DNA of 27,366 nt from Nanohaloarchaea archaeon SW_4_43_9 (lineage in GTDB: Archaea; Nanohalarchaeota; Nanosalinia; Nanosalinales; Nanosalinaceae): positions 1-27,366 of the forward strand of contig PXPD01000035.1 in the NCBI GenBank assembly GCA_003009815.1, in the 5' to 3' direction. How positions within the stretch are numbered: position 1 is the first letter of the stretch; each line of letters opens with the position of its first letter. Made by a program: the position numbers and the translations under genes. Below, in pieces: positions 20,101-25,704 of the stretch. The notes below the pieces were generated by a model. It saw only the letters and a program-made list of their open reading frames with translations. It ran no database searches and was not told the origin of the DNA.

Positions 20101-21987
20101 TTGAATAATTCAGAGAGTCAACTGGCAATTGGCAACAACAGATTATCTGTATCATTAGAACCCGGAGAAAAGAAATCGACGGCTGTATCCGTACAGAATC
20201 CAAGATCTGAGGTAGAAGAAATAGAGATAACCCCTACTGAAAACATCAAACCTCTGATTAGTTTCAACAGTTCCATTGAACTTCAACCAGGAGAGTTTAG
20301 GACAGTTAGGATCGAAGTCGATGCAGAAAATCAATCAGAGCTTAGGCAAATCAGCGGATTCCTTAGAATAGAAGGCGAAGAACAGGAAAGATCACTGCCG
20401 TTCAACATAGAGATAGTATCCTCAGAAAACAGACTGCTGGACGTGAGCGTTGAACCAACAGTAGAAAGCTTCAAGCCCGGTGAAGCAGCCCGACTAAAAC
20501 TTTCATTCAGCAACCAGGGATTCTCAAGAGCTGTAGACGCAGAAACAACTATAGAAATAGAGGACATAGTTGAAAACGAAACAATCGCCAGAACTACAGA
20601 TACATTTGCAGTACAGACCACCCTAGATAGAGTTGTCGAACTCCAAATCCCTGAAGACGCAGACATAGGTACTTACGAGGCTAGAGCAGATGTTGAGTAT
20701 TCAAACGTGCCCGGCAATCGTTCGGCTACAGCTGTAAACCAGGTAGACATCAAGAGACCGTTTTTGGAGAGGAAAACACTGTATTTAACCAACCAAACCT
20801 GGTTGATAATTATATTCCTATTAATAGCAGGCGGATCAGGCGGAGGCTACTGGTATTACAGGAAGAAAAAACTTGAAGCCAAGAGGAAAAGATTTGAAGA
20901 ACAGGTCGACAACGATGCAATACCATCGGATACGGGAAGATCAGCGTTTATAGGACAGCTCTCCGAGATAGGTACCAGATCTTTCCTGAACTTGGACGAT
21001 CTGATGACTCACTGCCTCACAGCAGGAGCTACAGGTGCAGGAAAATCAGTGGCAGCACAGGTAATCGTTGAAGAAGCATTGGAACAAGGAGTTAACGTAA
21101 TTGTACTGGATCCAACCGGACAGTGGTCGGGATACCTAGACGAGAACGAGAACGACGAGTTCTTCGCATTCTACAGCGACTTCGGTATGAAAGAGGGTGA
21201 CGCAAGAAGCTATGAAGGTAATATCAGAGCTGTTGACGCCGATCAGGATACAATTGATATCACGGATATCATGAGGCCTGAAGGAGATGAGGGCAGTATA
21301 CATGTCTTCTCAATGCATAAGCTGGAGAACGCAGAGCTGGAGCAGTACCTCTCAGATACGATACAGCAGATCTTTGATTACAACCCTGAAGAAAAAGACA
21401 GCCTGAAGACCCTCGTAGTTTACGACGAGGCCCACAGAGTACTTGAAAAGTTCGGTGGAACAGGCCGCGGAGTCAAAATGCTTGAGAGAGGAGCCAGGGA
21501 GTTCCGTAAATGGGGCACCGGCATGTTGATGATATCACAGGTAATCGAAGACTTCCCTGAAGAGGTCAGAGCTAACATCGGTACACAGATCCAGATGCGT
21601 ACAGAGTACGAGGGAGATCTTGATAGAATAGAGAGAAAGTACGGTAACAACATCACCCAGGGAGTCACGAAGGCAGACACCGGAACCGGGATGCTCCAGA
21701 ACTCATCATACAACCATGGTAGGCCTTACTTCGTCGACTTCAGGCCTGTTAAGCACAGTCCGGAAAGGCTCAGCGATGAAGAGCTTGATAAGTTCGAGAA
21801 ATACAACCGGAGAGTAGACGAGTTGGAGGATATGATCTCTATCCTCAGGGATCAAGATGAAGATGTGTTCGAATATGAGTCACAGCTCAAGCTCGTGAAG
21901 AAAAATATCAGGAAGAGAAGCTTCAACTTGGTTGATACATACCTTGACGAGCTAGAGGAAGACCTGAATGATGCATTGGACATCTGA
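11179..21987 (+). CDS. Giant surface protein B: LamG/Ig-like ectodomain fused through one membrane span to a cytoplasmic HerA/FtsK-type ATPase
   Basis: The 3,602-aa protein starts at a TTG with GGTG ~10 bp upstream; an in-frame stop precedes it. Residues 1-23 are a signal peptide. Residues ~40-410 are a Gly-rich beta-helix-like head (GGGRIKLVGSNKINISGN; GSGGSVLISAGG; GAGGGGRIYYEY). Repeating Ig-like domains follow, two clearly related at ~430 and ~619 (VNDTVVNP / VNDSVVNP). A LamG-like jelly-roll lies at ~1070-1275. More Ig/CARDB-like domains reach ~2935, then a Gly hinge (~2944-2966), two stalk beta-sandwiches and a membrane span (~3208-3227). The cytoplasmic part has Walker A GATGAGKS (3283-3290), a DPTGQW segment, Walker B LVVYDEAH (D3416, E3417) and ISQ at 3452-3454, all as in HerA/DUF87 translocases. 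The ectodomain is crowded with N-x-S/T sequons. An adhesin joined to a hexameric-type motor is unusual; its substrate is unknown. Confidence 0.92.
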   Translation: MNKILSVLILLAAIPVFGSTAAAFSCDTGSLSQSECRITGSQDITGENITDSDTDIIVESGGRLYTNHKSKTNSPTAKFSLTDGDFIVKSGGAVHANINISAFNIKVENGGIIDSTGLGWQSAASGTGSCNFGTSGAGYCLGGGTAGGAGGDGNSNTGAGGAGYGGKGGSFRDGDSYDSSGGGRGSTNGELYGNPENPTSFGSGGGAEGSEGPKTISNIESVTGHGRASNYDGNPELKEAILNATYGDGDTDDPDDDPVDEDRWISTNAEYRKNNPNDILMGSGGGRIKLVGSNKINISGNVISNGLDAGGTSNNGYPMGAGSGGSVLISAGGIFGSGNIKARGGGYSEWLDGDDSNTGSAGVTGAGGGGRIYYEYSIEDQNWSIDAKGGQGTVSLSKGFGKNENIQDNQYRDLYATNGTIRSDIAFSANVNDTVVNPDTAIKVNGTGSSTVNISINGSLVESTEPSSADGFYNVTVKSLDINDTENLGNYSMTVESSISENTISEEFNISHRDIEINQNSSYFFKPSEGFSANGSVKLTKEDGAGGSVTTDYSNQSIEVKTYDDNGSVKDNLSLTTDQAGDFNFSSSISASKGEKFYEAEAETDEEIRDADRNQLGWVTVNDSVVNPNETIKMNGTAYNEVEISLNGETTSLTPGPENYFEEVNSAPEEEGNYTIEVTTQLNQENITRYFELKVRSIEFTLNSSYPLDINPAKNFTVSGEARKVLSNNSGVKETTGYSGETLNITYFSEQEGTIRTETVTTDSDGSFSSSQNFRSPLKAGDRILEITSESQEDIKARRNDSISTRIRLENVSSTSPEKKFFQDGTVDQTPYINPDQNVTINASTRTSLNSIKNVTSHIITPNGTEKEIELKNQSLLDGKIKWSSEKAISDFFSTQYGNYSLNYRAYDQNGNEEDTDKEDSFFVNRNLTISPVHERKIKDSEQLNITGTSLLTVGDGTGNPSEQNFEGSLNILYYNHSQEADFFSNITDSTETVDVGGNKTPRGWSGKDPTVTFIGRFFGIEESNRWNNETDWDSHRSQTGLVHQDIQDSIRSADRITLGYRKDNTGLGLENYYSLDSGSDPLIDSMSSEDLKSHGSVNLSFPGIASSTAAGFNGGVLNKSEQVVSGGESSFTTNIWLKPEEIPSEPDNVQNDGDPAVVLDSPGILDIQLVENDELYVNLNTTDGNYSLETQSDTIDTGTWQMITVKYTGSELELFKDGSSITSTSASGSIGAKGSPTSIGRDTDQKSDYYNGSIDELRIYGSSLSENNISKIYNYTKEGEQTTGKKVFSEKVKPGSLVLNSVDADINGQKINLRLKSDTDGDEDFEETSDTLELENGKSNYSISGLTGETSELAVKIEMEGNITHSPVLKSFNISRKLSTKNPGLDIDGGEDEANVSGRLIEGEKKTRKLPELSSGPNILNLSADKGRFDLRLNYTEIYTNITKQDVDVKNGNFSTNFTLPEGAREREITYYTTTENGIFGINNTFATTQIEFVNTGIEDKRTGDLFVDVNGSFEASASLGKTFNPIKFVRADIAAQSNTKKFNLSESGGGYSSIIPISEITNETGNYTVSFKAKDTKGIREGFSPEKELKIRNGSITINQSKETLGLERTFTVNGTVSHNSTDDAYNATVNVSIPKNNYVNVTETNSSGFYSVELLSPSETGNYTIVVESNDTRGVVEEGGAQISVPDKVAASGVHLGSGKNKTYELNITNTGDADILDLKIFHKNLPTVDDARLIEDEGATDWNSINRTYDIPAGQTVTVEGEIWIKEASKASNFTNVVSAYVFNTSTGERRTGETDIPRVVVKANQRPLWQENNSITASEGFNGNLLPPDGAVNNTIFNQGSGTASNVTWKIWDDRFKAWTTGFFPEQDPSDRFGKTDLSPGGFLELRQYNVDIPEGTPAGNYTTELESKSDDQDFNNNATVTVEIPSEPTYNLELTGIKDDVEIPEGEISKSNPIDVGELDTGGSGEMFEVKLENTGNEDLEWTLKSNENTGDTKDRFTLEGSDIKTLNSDITENENYTYNRPSKSLKTEFSINSDATKENYTANISIECSTPRSGSKKCEDQLVELPVKAEIKDPFPYFENLSAEPSLQAFGKDIELKAEVFDNNQDYIWNEKPVNFTVIKDLNNTAENETLDANLEEIPSSFNQSFTANESLSSGPDWYGVRVEAKDSGGQKNISKQVEFKIIKKVSLEADPGEQGSITFDNVTSESGQTKRITGSIEGGDVTAENVNLSIKTDDPGSFDIGESVGDGFKEYGGIGPNETVEFNETLTANSGTDPVGYSLFLELEWVNPDGESDSKTTTVPIDVEPTRRIRAGHGGSDRVELNHNTTKRESFTVKSFGNDRVTGVNFSCTNCDEDVFLKFNASNIDLESGEKVTVESNVTVAEYVPPNTTFRDIKVDFDSGTELLEDLEINVKRQEAVRVEPDDESYSVQVDSGKETLDTFVTKNIGNVGIGLRFDDNDSGSEELFLEEKSTNYNTDIDPGKSDNVELKFDTDAVNTGTYNYFIEPKLDSTASLDSKEFMNLSVTVEDLDLLTKNVSKTEEIVEGDNITASFNVTKGDDPITDNKSIDLRISSNGSKFGISESFNNSSQLWESSFNAPDLPDGKTHNYTFLASSPSFASTLENSTEVSYLDISPPEVVSASAESVTSGNKSKIRAELNDDSNVTDVSARIETPSGNRETESLKKTDPKIFETEFNETTDKGLYTVNFTATDQKENQGSFIRYMRVFEPIDVNGSAVNPVDSTEIEFLNPDGEVSERIEPTEEDEYNDSIKTGNFDVRIEPDENTTAFVEDFQADKVAESPPKFDSTIEPVTVNPEGNLLTGFGLNSENFKQIDGRIAIDYSGFKDDIAFEGNLVIQKCDNYNVSVGNGTCSSGFEEVGTVVDRSSNLALTNISSFSAYVLTEKSSSDNTLNVNLSDDISDLDLNSLLEEIASNTDSSGGGGGGGGSGGGGGGSSGSGGSSLEEIADQLNNSESQLAIGNNRLSVSLEPGEKKSTAVSVQNPRSEVEEIEITPTENIKPLISFNSSIELQPGEFRTVRIEVDAENQSELRQISGFLRIEGEEQERSLPFNIEIVSSENRLLDVSVEPTVESFKPGEAARLKLSFSNQGFSRAVDAETTIEIEDIVENETIARTTDTFAVQTTLDRVVELQIPEDADIGTYEARADVEYSNVPGNRSATAVNQVDIKRPFLERKTLYLTNQTWLIIIFLLIAGGSGGGYWYYRKKKLEAKRKRFEEQVDNDAIPSDTGRSAFIGQLSEIGTRSFLNLDDLMTHCLTAGATGAGKSVAAQVIVEEALEQGVNVIVLDPTGQWSGYLDENENDEFFAFYSDFGMKEGDARSYEGNIRAVDADQDTIDITDIMRPEGDEGSIHVFSMHKLENAELEQYLSDTIQQIFDYNPEEKDSLKTLVVYDEAHRVLEKFGGTGRGVKMLERGAREFRKWGTGMLMISQVIEDFPEEVRANIGTQIQMRTEYEGDLDRIERKYGNNITQGVTKADTGTGMLQNSSYNHGRPYFVDFRPVKHSPERLSDEELDKFEKYNRRVDELEDMISILRDQDEDVFEYESQLKLVKKNIRKRSFNLVDTYLDELEEDLNDALDI
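19981..20075 (+). repeat. Low-complexity poly-Gly/Ser hinge coding tract in giant B
   Basis: The GGA/GGC/GGT-rich tract encodes an uninterrupted run of Gly and Ser at residues ~2944-2966, just before the stalk domains. Giant A has the equivalent tract at 9391-9440. It is probably a flexible or extended linker between the fibre and the membrane-proximal stalk. Confidence 0.8.
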
Positions 21988-22014
21988 TTAGAAGAAACAG
22001 GGATGATCCAGTCT

Positions 22015-22224
22015 TTAATTACCTATAGCCCATAAAACAGTGGTTAAAACTGTCAAGGCTCTCCTCCAGTCTCCGCGCATTTCCCATATATCCGAGAGAA
22101 CTGAGCTTGACATAGCTAGAGCAAATATAAAGCTAGCGGACATCATTAGATGGTAAATCTGAATCTCTGCAACCATAAAGTTTGCTGTTAGTATAGATGT
22201 ACCGTAAAAGAGCCCTTTACTCAA
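22015..22224 (-). CDS. Possible small two-span membrane protein
   Basis: This 69-aa frame lies in the otherwise empty gap between two + strand genes. It starts with TTG (22224) and reads about two hydrophobic stretches: residues ~20-45 (VAEIQIYHLMMSASFIFALA) and ~58-68 (LTVLTTVLWAIGN), separated by a charged loop with DIWEMRGDWRR. I see no Shine-Dalgarno or convincing TATA box on this strand. It may be a real small gene or a chance frame; there is no recognisable family. The surrounding gap (21988-22335) shows nothing else except the promoter of the next gene. Confidence 0.3.
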   Translation of the reverse strand: MSKGLFYGTSILTANFMVAEIQIYHLMMSASFIFALAMSSSVLSDIWEMRGDWRRALTVLTTVLWAIGN

Positions 22225-22308
22225 CTAAAAGGTCTTTTCTGGATCAATTTCAACTTCATCAATTTTTGAATCCTGTCATAAGACCTCAGTTTATGCCACC
22301 GTGAACTC

Positions 22309-22335
22309 TTTAATTGAGCGCATGTATTAAAAATT
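22309..22335 (+). promoter_or_regulatory. TATA box for a leaderless transcript
   Basis: TTTAATT (22309-22315) is centred about 24 bp before the ATG at 22336, which is near the spacing from TATA box to transcription start in archaea. No Shine-Dalgarno is present. The mRNA therefore probably starts at or just before the ATG. Confidence 0.5.
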
Positions 22336-23976
22336 ATGGATCTCCTGTCCGAAAAAGAAAAGGATTCACTGAAATGTGAAGAATGTGATGAGGAGTTCGA
22401 CTCCGAAAGAGGGCTAAAAGTTCACAAGAACAAGGCCCATTCAAGTGACAGCTCAAGCGATAGCGATGACTCCTCTGATGAAGATACAGGATTAGATGAT
22501 CCGGTCAAGCCTGATTCAGCGCCAGACGAGTTAATTGAACAGATAAAACAGATGAAAAAAGAAGTTAGAAAGCTAAGAAACAGCAACAAGAAGACAGAGA
22601 CAAAAGTAAAAGGAATGGAGGAAAGAATCAACTCCTACAATGAGAGGATAGATACTTTCTCGGATAGATTGGGAAGCACGAAGGAAAATGCCAGGCAAAA
22701 TGAGAAGGAAATCGGGAAGATAGAGACAAAAGCGGAGAAGGCCCTAGACCTAGTAGAAAAAATAGATCCACAGGAAATGAGCAAGAAGATCGAGGAACGG
22801 GACGCAAAGCTAGAACAGGCCAACACACAGATAGATCAGACAAGAAGTCAGATCGGAGATCTCAGAGGAAATCTATCGGAACTGAGAGAGACCGTAAACG
22901 ACTTCGAAGGTCTGGACCAGATTAAAGATATGAAAGGGGAGGTCAGAGAGGACCTACAGAAGGCAAAGCAGAAAGAACAGAAGATGGATGCCCAGGCCAA
23001 CAAAGTTGAGGACATGTTTCTTGAGATGCAGGAAAAGGTATCAGAAATCAAGAAGATAGATGAAAAGCAACAGGATCTAGATGAGAGATTCCATGAGCTG
23101 AGAAAAGTTTTCGATGATGTACAAGTCAAAGTAAATGACCTCCCAGAGAAACAGGAGTTCGAAGACTTAAAAACCGAGGTGAAAGAAAGAGCGCAGGAAA
23201 TTGATGCTCTTGTTCCTGCAGTTGAGTCAGCTGTTGAAAATATAGAAGAATACGAAGACAAAACCCTTGTAACCCAGGAAGAGCTAGACGAGCTAACCGA
23301 AAAACTGGACGGCATAACTGAACTCGAAGTTAAAGTTGAAAACTTACACAAAGAGCTAAACGAAGGAAAAATTGGCAGCCCGATAAGCAAAGAAAAAATT
23401 GAAGAGTTAAAACAGCAGATCGCTGAACTAGACGAAGGTATGAATGATGAAACGATGGAGAACTTGATAGAAGTTCACGAAAAAATGGCGGAACTTGATG
23501 ACAAACTAGGAGAAAACAGAAAAGAAGTAGAGAAAATTTTGGAAGTACAAGAGGAAATGCAGAAAATAGAAGAAATCCAGAAAGATATCAAAGGAAGCTT
23601 CAAGCCTTTAAAAGACAGGATTTCAACACTGGAAGAGGCTCTATTTAATATAGAAGTAGTAGAAGGCCAAAAAAGCTTCTTACAGTACCTGAAGTTTAAA
23701 CTAGTCGAAACCATCGAAGGAAGACAGATAGAAAGCGACGACATTGAATTTTATAGATGTGACAAATGTAAGAAGAGCTTCAGATCCTCTGAGGTGCTTA
23801 AGAAACACAAGAAAGAGATACATGGTCAGAAGCTAGAGATATGTCCATACTGTGGAGAGGACTTCGCACTCCATAAAGAACTGCTTAAACATAAAATTAG
23901 AGAACACAAGGAAATTTTAAAACACGAAGAACCATCTTTACTGGAAAGTTTAAACGACCAGATTAACTCTGAATAA
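22336..23976 (+). CDS. Soluble coiled-coil protein with one N-terminal and two C-terminal C2H2 zinc fingers
   Basis: The 546-aa protein has no signal peptide or membrane span. A complete C2H2 finger lies at the N-terminus (C14, C17, H30, H35: CxxC-x12-H-x4-H), sharing the E/Q-x-F-DSER pattern with giant A's tail. An acidic Ser/Asp linker follows, then about 400 residues of near-continuous heptad-type coiled coil (~60-460) rich in E, K, Q and L. Two more complete C2H2 fingers close the protein (C475, C478, H491, H496 and C503, C506, H519, H524). The fingers may bind DNA, RNA or protein. The coiled coil suggests a rod-like dimer or scaffold, comparable in shape to SMC or tropomyosin rods but without an ATPase head. 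Its position behind the giants, and the shared finger type, suggest a cytoplasmic partner of their tails. No named family is recognised. Confidence 0.88.
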   Translation: MDLLSEKEKDSLKCEECDEEFDSERGLKVHKNKAHSSDSSSDSDDSSDEDTGLDDPVKPDSAPDELIEQIKQMKKEVRKLRNSNKKTETKVKGMEERINSYNERIDTFSDRLGSTKENARQNEKEIGKIETKAEKALDLVEKIDPQEMSKKIEERDAKLEQANTQIDQTRSQIGDLRGNLSELRETVNDFEGLDQIKDMKGEVREDLQKAKQKEQKMDAQANKVEDMFLEMQEKVSEIKKIDEKQQDLDERFHELRKVFDDVQVKVNDLPEKQEFEDLKTEVKERAQEIDALVPAVESAVENIEEYEDKTLVTQEELDELTEKLDGITELEVKVENLHKELNEGKIGSPISKEKIEELKQQIAELDEGMNDETMENLIEVHEKMAELDDKLGENRKEVEKILEVQEEMQKIEEIQKDIKGSFKPLKDRISTLEEALFNIEVVEGQKSFLQYLKFKLVETIEGRQIESDDIEFYRCDKCKKSFRSSEVLKKHKKEIHGQKLEICPYCGEDFALHKELLKHKIREHKEILKHEEPSLLESLNDQINSE

Positions 23977-24009
23977 ACCTTTTTCAATAAAATCGGACTA
24001 TATAGTAAT

Positions 24010-25074
24010 ATGACCTACATCTGTCCTGTATGTGATGAAAAGATGAGTAGTGAAAAAGGCATGAATCTCCACCAGAAAAAGGAACATACGGAGGAAGAGA
24101 TCAAGCAGGCAGAGAAAGAAGAGGAAAGCTCTAGCAACGAATCTGAAGATACTGACCAAGAAGAAACCCAGAAGCAAGAAAAAGAAAACGTGACTGAGGA
24201 GACGGAAAAGGTAGATGAAGGTGAAACCAAGGAGACGAAAAACGAAAATGAAAACAAGAGTGAAACCACAGACACAGAAACTGAAAGCCAAAATGAAGTT
24301 GCGGACATGGAGAAAGAAAATGAAAACGAGGATACAGAGAACCAGACAGATGATCAAGGGGACGAAACGGATTTAAGCGATTTAGGAAAAGTAAAGGAAG
24401 AAATAAACGATATATCTGAAAGCATAGAGGAACAAAAACAGGAAAAAGAAGCAGAAACAGAGACCAATTCAAAAGATCAGGAAGATGCATTAAACGAAGA
24501 AGAGGAAGAAGTCGAAGAAATGGAAACAGGGAATGAAAAAGTAGATGAAGATATGGAAATTGACCCGTCTGAAATAGATTTAGACGACATAGAAATAGAT
24601 GATGATTCTGAAGACATTGAAGATTTAGAGGTCGAAGAACCAGACACCGAACCAGTTCAGTACGAAGACACAGACATCGAAAACGAGATGGGAGACCTAC
24701 TTGAGAAAGTCAACGAGATGGATGAAAAAGTAGCAAAGGCAGTCAAGGCGAAAGAAAAAAGAAAGAAGGCTGAAACCGAGGTCGAAGAACTGAAAAAGCA
24801 AAAGGAAGAAATGAAAAAAAACATTGAGAAGCTACAAAAAAAGGAAGTTGAGGAAAAGCAGAAGTTAAGGGACATAAAGAACAAAGGCAAAAAACTCAAT
24901 GTAAAAATCCATAAAATTGAGGAAAATGTAACAGGACTTGAGGAAAGAAAAAAAGGATTGAAACAGGATATATCCGATCTGAGAGAAGAGAAAAAGAGCC
25001 TGAAAAAAGACATAAAGAGAATATCGTCAAACATGGAGAAACTGAAACAAAATTTAGGCGAACTACAAAACTAG
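24010..25074 (+). CDS. Acidic coiled-coil protein with an N-terminal C2H2 zinc finger
   Basis: The 354-aa protein begins directly with a complete C2H2 finger (C5, C8, H21, H26). Residues ~30-230 are extremely acidic (runs of E and D with N, T and S), as expected for a disordered region in a high-salt cytoplasm. Residues ~235-354 are a Lys/Glu coiled coil. Its C-terminus (LEERKKGLKQDI ... MEKLKQNLGEL) resembles the end of giant A's tail (LEDRKQGLEADV ... LESLDDNLDNL), so the two may be homologous or pair with each other. It starts 33 bp after the preceding gene. AATAAA at 23985-23990, about 22 bp before the ATG, could be a TATA box for a leaderless transcript, or the two genes may be co-transcribed. 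Function is unknown. Confidence 0.85.
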   Translation: MTYICPVCDEKMSSEKGMNLHQKKEHTEEEIKQAEKEEESSSNESEDTDQEETQKQEKENVTEETEKVDEGETKETKNENENKSETTDTETESQNEVADMEKENENEDTENQTDDQGDETDLSDLGKVKEEINDISESIEEQKQEKEAETETNSKDQEDALNEEEEEVEEMETGNEKVDEDMEIDPSEIDLDDIEIDDDSEDIEDLEVEEPDTEPVQYEDTDIENEMGDLLEKVNEMDEKVAKAVKAKEKRKKAETEVEELKKQKEEMKKNIEKLQKKEVEEKQKLRDIKNKGKKLNVKIHKIEENVTGLEERKKGLKQDISDLREEKKSLKKDIKRISSNMEKLKQNLGELQN

Positions 25075-25113
25075 CAGATGATAACAGAAACCTGGAACCG
25101 GAAAAACAGCAAG

Positions 25114-25156
25114 ATATTTAATATTCTTATCACACGCTTATCACATAAGAGGTGAG
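25114..25156 (+). promoter_or_regulatory. Antitoxin promoter, tandem operator and Shine-Dalgarno
   Basis: A TATA box ATATTTAATAT lies at 25114-25124. Just downstream, CTTATCACA occurs twice, at 25126-25134 and 25137-25145, 11 bp apart (one helical turn). The second copy also forms an inverted repeat CTTAT-CAC-ATAAG (25137-25149). The sites lie between the TATA box and the expected start, ideal for autorepression by a ribbon-helix-helix protein. GAGGTGAG (25149-25156) is a strong Shine-Dalgarno, with spacing that selects the ATG at 25163. Confidence 0.75.
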
Positions 25157-25162
25157 AATGAA

Positions 25163-25390
25163 ATGGCCAGAATAAGCGTGGATGTGCCGGAAAGACTGAA
25201 GGATGAGATCAAGGAAACCGCTGAAAGAAAAAACTTCAAGAGCCCTTCAGAGTATATCCGACAGGCACTGCGAGAGAAACTAGAAGAAGACAACGAACTA
25301 GACCCCGAACTGCTTCTAAGAGCTATCAAAGTAAAACAAGGAGATGTAGAAACCACAGACATAGATGAAGTAATTCAGAAATACGAGTAA
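25163..25390 (+). CDS. Ribbon-helix-helix (CopG/ParD-like) antitoxin or repressor
   Basis: The 75-aa protein has the ribbon-helix-helix layout: a beta-strand MARISVDVPERL, helix 1 LKDEIKETAERKNF, a turn SPSEY that opens helix 2 (IRQALREKLEE), then an acidic C-terminal tail that in antitoxins wraps the toxin. The family binds DNA as dimers through the strands and usually represses its own operon. The tandem CTTATCACA repeats upstream fit this. An earlier ATG at 25158 is out of frame and stops after five codons, so 25163 is the start. A degenerate partner frame begins 4 bp after the stop. Confidence 0.88.
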   Translation: MARISVDVPERLKDEIKETAERKNFKSPSEYIRQALREKLEEDNELDPELLLRAIKVKQGDVETTDIDEVIQKYE

Positions 25391-25394
25391 ATCA

Positions 25395-25643
25395 GTGAAC
25401 GAACTAATGAAAGTTACAGAAGAAGCTGAAGAAGACATTGATCGTCAAAAAGACTACGATAGAAAGAAACTAGCTGAGGAAATCAAAGATAGACTCGAAA
25501 AAGACAGGGATAACGAAAACATCAGCTACATCAACAAACCACAGTTCGGCATAGAATTTCACCGTTTAAACTGATAGAAGATGGTTTCAACCGAAGACTT
25601 GAAAGAAGTAGAGAAACGACTTCGAAACATGAACAGAGACTGA
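25395..25643 (+). pseudogene. Probable decayed toxin partner of the antitoxin (RelE/ParE-like remnant)
   Basis: A 59-codon frame opens with GTG at 25395 (ATG at 25407), 4 bp after the antitoxin stop, and ends TGA at 25572-25574. It reads VTEEAEEDIDR, then a charged helix KKLAEEIKDRLEKDRDNENI, then PQFGIEFHRLN and stops. RelE/ParE toxins are ~85-95 aa and would continue with more strands and catalytic residues. In the same frame, after TGA and TAG, 21 more codons read KMVSTEDLKEVEKRLRNMNRD, like the C-terminal helix of such a toxin. A toxin gene with an internal deletion or stops is the simplest reading. The family match is by pattern only, and it could instead be a genuine 55-59 aa protein. 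Confidence 0.5.
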
Positions 25644-25681
25644 GATAAAAAACATTTTTGCGCCGGAAAACAAACATCTTG

Positions 25682-25704
25682 AAAAACTGTACTCGGGGAA
25701 GTGT
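25682..25704 (-). terminator. T-run terminator of tRNA-Ala
   Basis: On the minus strand the tRNA is followed by a short spacer and then CAGTTTTTC (T-run at 25682-25686), a typical archaeal terminator. CCCGAGTACAGTTTTT here is identical over 16 nt to the + strand 16S leader at 567-582. Confidence 0.5.

Noticed and set aside
11179..21987. Serine-protease (SPEARE-type) surface protein as described in Nanohaloarchaeota
   Set aside because: I found no GDSGG-like or other recognisable protease motif; the enzymatic domain is an ATPase instead.
3793..23744. Many minus-strand frames of 60-180 aa opposite the giants and coiled-coil genes
   Set aside because: They are antisense shadows of highly biased coding sequence (Ser- and Leu-rich), without start signals.
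2175..25704. Integrated virus or insertion sequence between the rRNA genes
   Set aside because: No integrase, transposase, terminal inverted repeats or attachment-site duplication was seen. One tail-fibre-like protein alone is not enough.
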